DNA of 19,461 bases from Flavobacteriales bacterium. Its GTDB lineage: Bacteria > Bacteroidota > Bacteroidia > Flavobacteriales_D > Crocinitomicaceae. The stretch is taken from assembly GCA_947476515.1 (NCBI GenBank), contig CANJQZ010000011.1, positions 1-19,461 on the forward strand, in the 5' to 3' direction. The translations under genes and the position numbers were made by a program. This document shows, piece after piece, positions 15,601 through 19,461 of the stretch. The notes beneath the pieces are model-generated. The model worked only from the letters and a program-made list of their open reading frames with translations. It had not been told where the DNA came from and ran no database searches. Each line of letters begins with the position of its first letter. Within the stretch, counting starts at the first letter, position 1.

Positions 15601-16605
15601 TTATAGTTTCATCAATTTAGAAGCAATTTCACCAGCGTCAAGTGACTCCACTTCCACTTCAATTTTTTCACCTAAAGGGTGTTTTTCCTTCTGAAAAGTA
15701 TAAGCTTTGTCGTAATAAGTAAGTGCCATTGCAAAAGCTTCTTTTATTTGATCGTTCTCAATTGAATCTAATGCCGTTTTTACATGTTGGGGACCTAAGC
15801 GTTTTCCAATTCGTTCCATAGCGACTAATAATTCTTCTTTGGGAAAGGAACCGTAGTCAATCATAATTTGATTTAATCGCTGCTCGAAATTCGAATTTAA
15901 GAAGTAATGAGGAGCTTTTCTCATTTGATGCCAAAGTCCTTCTGGGATTACTCTGCTTCCAATTATTCTCCCTTCATCTTCTAACCATATGTTGTTTTGG
16001 TTTAACAAGAACAATTGCAAGCTCAGTTCGTTCTCAAATTGTTCTTGACTTGGTTGTGGGGGCATTCCAATGGCGCCAAAAGTAGAACCACGATGATGTG
16101 CAAGTCCTTCGAGATCAATCATTGCTGCTCCTTTAGATTTTAACTGAATTAAAACATGCGTTTTTCCTGAACCTGTTTTCCCGCCAAGAACATTAATTTT
16201 ATAGGGGAGGTTAAAGGTATTTAGTACATGATTGCGATATGTTTTATATCCTCCCTGAAGTACTTTGACTTTATAGCCATAAAACTCCATAATAAAGGCA
16301 AAAAATTGACTTCTCATTCCACCTCTCCAGCAATGTATTATTATATTTTGTTCTTGTTGACAATATTGGATGGCTAATTTTAATCGACTACTGATATCTG
16401 GACCTAATAATTCTAATCCTTTTAAAACTGCTTTCTCTTTACCTAACTGCTTATAGATCGTTCCAACTATCTTTCGATGTTCATCATTAAGTACGGGTAC
16501 ATTGTATGCCCCAGGAATATGCCCCTGAATATACTCAGATTCACTTCTCACATCAATAATTATGGAATTTTGCGTTAAATCTGATTTAAACGATAGCCAA
16601 TCCAT
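15601..16605 (-). CDS. mnmH/selU: tRNA 2-selenouridine synthase
   Basis: SelU replaces sulfur with selenium at C2 of the wobble uridine in tRNAs for Lys, Glu and Gln, using selenophosphate via a geranylated intermediate. The 334-residue protein has an N-terminal rhodanese domain (about 1-125) with DVRSESEYIQGHIPGAYNVP and the active-site C92 in IIHCWRGGMRS. A P-loop domain follows, with GKTGSGKT at 142-149 and LEDEGRIIGSRVIP as a conserved family segment. Length is near the usual 340-370. It is the second gene of a tight minus-strand cluster, 12 bases after the alpha/beta hydrolase and one base before selD, pairing donor synthesis with use. Neither selA nor selB is present here, which fits the selenouridine trait alone, although they could lie elsewhere in the genome. 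Confidence 0.96.
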   Translation of the reverse strand: MDWLSFKSDLTQNSIIIDVRSESEYIQGHIPGAYNVPVLNDEHRKIVGTIYKQLGKEKAVLKGLELLGPDISSRLKLAIQYCQQEQNIIIHCWRGGMRSQFFAFIMEFYGYKVKVLQGGYKTYRNHVLNTFNLPYKINVLGGKTGSGKTHVLIQLKSKGAAMIDLEGLAHHRGSTFGAIGMPPQPSQEQFENELSLQLFLLNQNNIWLEDEGRIIGSRVIPEGLWHQMRKAPHYFLNSNFEQRLNQIMIDYGSFPKEELLVAMERIGKRLGPQHVKTALDSIENDQIKEAFAMALTYYDKAYTFQKEKHPLGEKIEVEVESLDAGEIASKLMKL

Positions 16606-16617
16606 TAAAAAAATTAA

Positions 16618-17391
16618 TTAAGCGATTTGCTTGATGAAATCAATAGAAAGATCATTGAATATTTCTGCTTGTTCAACATTTACAACATGTCCGCAATTGG
16701 GTACAATTTCCAATAGAAAATCTTCATTCTTTTTAACGATGTGCTTAACTGGTTCTAAGAACAAATGATCCTCACTTCCCATGATGTAAAGTGTAGGTTT
16801 ATTTATATTGTTGTGCTCAACTTTATTGAGATATCTGGTGAGACGAGCTGTTAACTTAAACCAACGATTAAATTCATTGGTCATTACCTTTTTAGCTTCA
16901 TTTATAAACAACAATCTTGATTTTTTATGATTGTGTTTAGGCATGATAATTCTTGCTAACAAGGAATACAATACCATATAAGGTAGTAGCGGGTTTAAGA
17001 TGCGTCCAACTCTTAAAAGTAAACGCGATTTTATATTAAGCTGCGTAATGGCACCAGAAAATATCATTGATTTCACAATTTCTGGTTTTAAAGCAAAAAT
17101 TTGATAGATTATTATTGTTCCAAGCGATACACCAACAAAATTAGCTTCCTTGATTTTATTAAATTGAACGACTTCGATTACATCATCAGCAATCATTTCG
17201 AAAGAATAATTTTTAGTAGTCTTTAAGTCTTTCGATTTTCCATGACCCCTTAAATCAATAAGTAAAATATTGAAATTTGTAGAGTATGGTTTGATTTGTT
17301 TGTACCATATATTAGAACTTCCTCCGGCGCCATGAATAAACACACACCATTCTTTGCTAGTAGGATGAAGAACTTTTTTAAAATAAAGCAT
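16618..17391 (-). CDS. Alpha/beta hydrolase
   Basis: I choose the ATG at 17389-17391 (MLYFKKVLHP, 257 residues) over a TTG two codons upstream. The protein is a compact cytosolic hydrolase. The oxyanion loop is CVFIHGAGGSSNIW, strand four is LLIDLRGHGKS, and the nucleophile elbow FVGVSLGT has Ser89. MGSEDHLF gives Asp208 and PNCGHVVN gives His235, so a complete Ser-Asp-His triad is present. The lid region (about 115-190) is basic and Leu-rich. The fold covers esterases, haloperoxidase-like enzymes, epoxide hydrolases and others, and the substrate cannot be told. It ends 12 bases before selU, so it probably leads the selenium operon; whether it has any part in selenium use is unknown. The dnaK terminator lies just upstream, so this operon needs its own promoter in the short gap or depends on read-through. 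Confidence 0.88.
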   Translation of the reverse strand: MLYFKKVLHPTSKEWCVFIHGAGGSSNIWYKQIKPYSTNFNILLIDLRGHGKSKDLKTTKNYSFEMIADDVIEVVQFNKIKEANFVGVSLGTIIIYQIFALKPEIVKSMIFSGAITQLNIKSRLLLRVGRILNPLLPYMVLYSLLARIIMPKHNHKKSRLLFINEAKKVMTNEFNRWFKLTARLTRYLNKVEHNNINKPTLYIMGSEDHLFLEPVKHIVKKNEDFLLEIVPNCGHVVNVEQAEIFNDLSIDFIKQIA

Positions 17392-17404
17392 ATGCAATGA
17401 TACT

Positions 17405-17435
17405 AAAAAAAAAGGACACTCATTGAATGCCCTTT
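17405..17435 (-). terminator. Rho-independent terminator of dnaK
   Basis: On the minus strand, 22 bases after the dnaK stop, 17435-17411 folds into a hairpin. AAAGGGCATTC pairs with GAGTGTCCTTT (11 pairs including two G-U) around a three-base loop. The 3' arm runs straight into a T tract (A9 on the plus strand, 17405-17413). It separates dnaK from the downstream hydrolase-selenium cluster. Confidence 0.85.
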
Positions 17436-17456
17436 ATTTATTTGATTTACAGTAAC

Positions 17457-19364
17457 TTATTTTTTGTCACTTACTTCTTCGAAGTCTACATCAGTAACTT
17501 CATCTTGAGGATTTTCTGAACTTTGACTTTCTGCTTGTCCAGATGAAGAACCACCATCTGCATTAGCTGCATTGTACATTTCTTCAGATGCTGCTTGGAA
17601 AACAGAATTTAACTTTTCAATAGCTGCATCAAGATTTTCGGTGTTTTTTGCTTCAAATTCCTTTTTCAATTCGCTTAATGCGTCTTCAATAGGTTGCTTC
17701 TTTTCCGCAGGTATTTTGTCACCGTATTCTTTCAATTGCCTTTCCGTTTGAAAAATAGTGGAGTCTGCTTTATTAATCAATTCAACTTCATCTCTTTTCT
17801 TCTTGTCAAGATCAGCATTTGCCTCTGCTTCTGCTTTCATTCTAACAATTTCTTCTTCGGATAGACCAGATGCAGATTCGATCTTAATAGATTGTTGTTT
17901 CCCTGTACCTTTATCTTTAGCAGAAATATTCATAATACCATTAGCATCAATATCAAACGATACTTCAATTTGAGGAACCCCTCTTGCTGCTGGTGGAAGA
18001 TCTGTTAATTGAAATCTACCTAAGGTTTTATTATCAGCGGACATTGATCTTTCTCCTTGTAATACATGGATATCAACTGATGGTTGATTGTCAGATGCAG
18101 TAGAAAAAACTTCTGATTTTTTAGTCGGTATGGTTGTGTTTGCTTCAATTAATTTAGTGAAAACACCACCCATTGTTTCAATGCCAAGAGATAAAGGAAT
18201 AACATCAAGTAACAATACATCCTTAACTTCACCCGTCAATACTCCACCTTGAATAGCAGCGCCAAGTGCAACAACTTCATCTGGATTTACTCCTTTAGAA
18301 GGTGCTTTTCCGAAGAAACGCTCTACTGCATCCTGAATGATTGGAATTCGAGTTGAACCACCTACTAAAATAACTTCATTGATATCACTAGCAGATAGAC
18401 CTGCATTTTTCAAAGCTGATCGGCAAGGTGCAATGGTTCTTTCAACAATGGTTGCAATTAACTGCTCAAACTTTGCGCGTTGCATAGTTCTTACTAAGTG
18501 TTTTGGAATACCATTAACAGGCATGATATATGGAAGATTGATTTCAGTTGATGTCGTTGATGAAAGTTCAATTTTCGCTTTCTCAGCAGCTTCTTTTAAT
18601 CTTTGTAAAGCCATTGGATCTTGACGCAAATCTAATCCCTCATCTTTTTTAAATTCATCTGCTAACCATTGAATGATTACTTCATCAACATCATCCCCGC
18701 CTAAATGAGTGTCTCCGTCTGTTGATAATACTTCAAAAACACCATCTCCAAGTTCAAGGATAGATACATCATGTGTTCCACCACCGAAGTCAAAAACAAC
18801 TATTTTTTGATCAATTCCTTTTTTATCTAAACCGTAGGCTAATGCCGCAGCAGTTGGCTCGTTTATAATTCTTTTTATGGTTAATCCAGCGATTTCACCT
18901 GCTTCTTTTGTTGCTTGTCTTTGAGCGTCATTAAAGTAAGCTGGGACAGTAACAACCGCTTCAGTGATATCATGTCCTAAATAATCTTCTGCCGTTTTCT
19001 TCATCTTTTGAAGAATCATAGCCGAGATTTCTTGAGGAGAATATAATCTATCGTCAATTTTAACGCGCGGTGTATTGTTATCACCTTTTACTACTGTGTA
19101 AGGCACTCGAGCAATTTCTTTTTTACATTCATCAAAACTAGATCCCATGAATCTTTTGATAGATGAAATAGTTTTAGTAGGATTCGTAATGGCTTGTCTT
19201 TTTGCTGGATCACCAACCTTACGCTCGCCTCCTTCAACAAAACCAACAACTGAAGGCGTAGTTCTTTTTCCTTCAGAATTCGCAATTACTACTGGTTCAT
19301 TTCCTTCCATGACAGATACACATGAATTTGTGGTACCTAAGTCAATTCCAATTATTTTTCCCAT
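17457..19364 (-). CDS. dnaK: Molecular chaperone DnaK (Hsp70)
   Basis: This 635-residue cytosolic Hsp70 binds unfolded peptides in an ATP-driven cycle with DnaJ and GrpE. The nucleotide-binding domain (1-380) has GIDLGTTNSCVSV (6-18), K70 in SSIKRFMG, the insert typical of Gram-negative DnaK proteins (about 77-100), FDFGGGTHDVS (191-201) and VILVGGSTRIP (331-341). The linker DVLLLDV is at 382-388. The substrate domain follows (about 390-505), then the helical lid and a Gly/Ser/Gln-rich tail ending TDVDFEEVSDKK, close to the EEVD-like end of E. coli DnaK. The THD variant in the phosphate-2 loop (TFD in E. coli) is, from memory, usual in Bacteroidota. No dnaJ or grpE is adjacent within the window, so the gene seems to stand alone, ending at its own terminator. 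No CIRCE-like inverted repeat is seen upstream. Confidence 0.99.
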   Translation of the reverse strand: MGKIIGIDLGTTNSCVSVMEGNEPVVIANSEGKRTTPSVVGFVEGGERKVGDPAKRQAITNPTKTISSIKRFMGSSFDECKKEIARVPYTVVKGDNNTPRVKIDDRLYSPQEISAMILQKMKKTAEDYLGHDITEAVVTVPAYFNDAQRQATKEAGEIAGLTIKRIINEPTAAALAYGLDKKGIDQKIVVFDFGGGTHDVSILELGDGVFEVLSTDGDTHLGGDDVDEVIIQWLADEFKKDEGLDLRQDPMALQRLKEAAEKAKIELSSTTSTEINLPYIMPVNGIPKHLVRTMQRAKFEQLIATIVERTIAPCRSALKNAGLSASDINEVILVGGSTRIPIIQDAVERFFGKAPSKGVNPDEVVALGAAIQGGVLTGEVKDVLLLDVIPLSLGIETMGGVFTKLIEANTTIPTKKSEVFSTASDNQPSVDIHVLQGERSMSADNKTLGRFQLTDLPPAARGVPQIEVSFDIDANGIMNISAKDKGTGKQQSIKIESASGLSEEEIVRMKAEAEANADLDKKKRDEVELINKADSTIFQTERQLKEYGDKIPAEKKQPIEDALSELKKEFEAKNTENLDAAIEKLNSVFQAASEEMYNAANADGGSSSGQAESQSSENPQDEVTDVDFEEVSDKK

Positions 19365-19461
19365 TTTTTTAAATTTATTTTTAATTCAATTGTTCAGCAA
19401 AAGTCAATTAATATGCCAATGAATAAAAATAAAAAAAGGGTGACAATTTAAGATAGTTTAC
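19365..19461. other. Upstream region of dnaK (cut by the window edge)
   Basis: These 97 very AT-rich bases lead into the dnaK ATG, with an A-rich stretch just before it. I see no CIRCE operator and no convincing TTG/TAnnTTTG pair; the best box, GACTTTTG, matches in seven of eight positions if the middle bases are free. The promoter may lie partly outside the window. Confidence 0.4.

Noticed and set aside
17392..17397. TTG start two codons upstream of the alpha/beta hydrolase ATG
   Set aside because: An ATG follows at once and gives a normal N-terminus; TTG starts are rare, so the ATG is preferred.
19365..19461. CIRCE/HrcA operator upstream of dnaK
   Set aside because: The TTAGCACTC-N9-GAGTGCTAA inverted repeat is absent from the visible upstream bases.

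Overview
This window comes from an AT-rich member of the Bacteroidota, most likely a Flavobacteriales-type organism. The evidence is a secreted protein with a type IX secretion (T9SS) sorting tail, several boxes fitting the Bacteroidota -7 promoter element TAnnTTTG, start sites without obvious Shine-Dalgarno sequences, a fused isobutyryl-CoA mutase (IcmF), and a DnaK with the DFGGGTHD form of the phosphate-binding motif. Family and genus cannot be fixed from this stretch. The left edge cuts a gene; the right edge cuts the dnaK upstream region.

Left part (1-5232): the 3' part of a dipeptidyl-peptidase-IV-like S9 peptidase is followed 11 bases later by a polytopic GT-C (family 39-like) glycosyltransferase. 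Next comes an AT-rich stretch with a T9SS-secreted parallel beta-helix protein. This block is bracketed by a perfect 65-base direct repeat: the last codons of the glycosyltransferase gene recur after the beta-helix gene. I read this as an inserted cassette of about 2.33 kb that regenerated the 3' end of its target gene. It is the most unusual structure in the window.

Middle part (5233-10870): on the minus strand, type I methionine aminopeptidase (map) is followed directly (TAAATG) by a 191-residue membrane protein. Upstream lies an acyl-CoA reductase gene (LuxC/ALDH-like, apparent GTG start), divergent from a 2[4Fe-4S] ferredoxin. The ferredoxin gene is followed 4 bases later by a large two-domain membrane protein ending in an alpha/beta-hydrolase fold. 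That gene converges on, and overlaps by 4 bases, an Smr-domain protein that probably shares a transcript with icmF.

Right part (10894-19461), all minus strand: IcmF (cobalamin domain, G-protein chaperone and mutase in one chain); a compact cluster of alpha/beta hydrolase, selU (mnmH), selD and a 77-residue unknown protein with 1-12 base gaps; and dnaK with a clear intrinsic terminator. SelD makes selenophosphate and SelU uses it to make 2-selenouridine at the tRNA wobble position. No selA, selB or tRNA-Sec is visible here, and SelD has Cys rather than Sec in its active site.

Most of the window is ordinary housekeeping and central metabolism. The repeat-flanked beta-helix cassette, the 77-residue partner of selD, the unknown domains of the hydrolase fusion, and the possibly leaderless promoters deserve a second look. 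No tRNA, rRNA, CRISPR array, transposase or integrase was seen.
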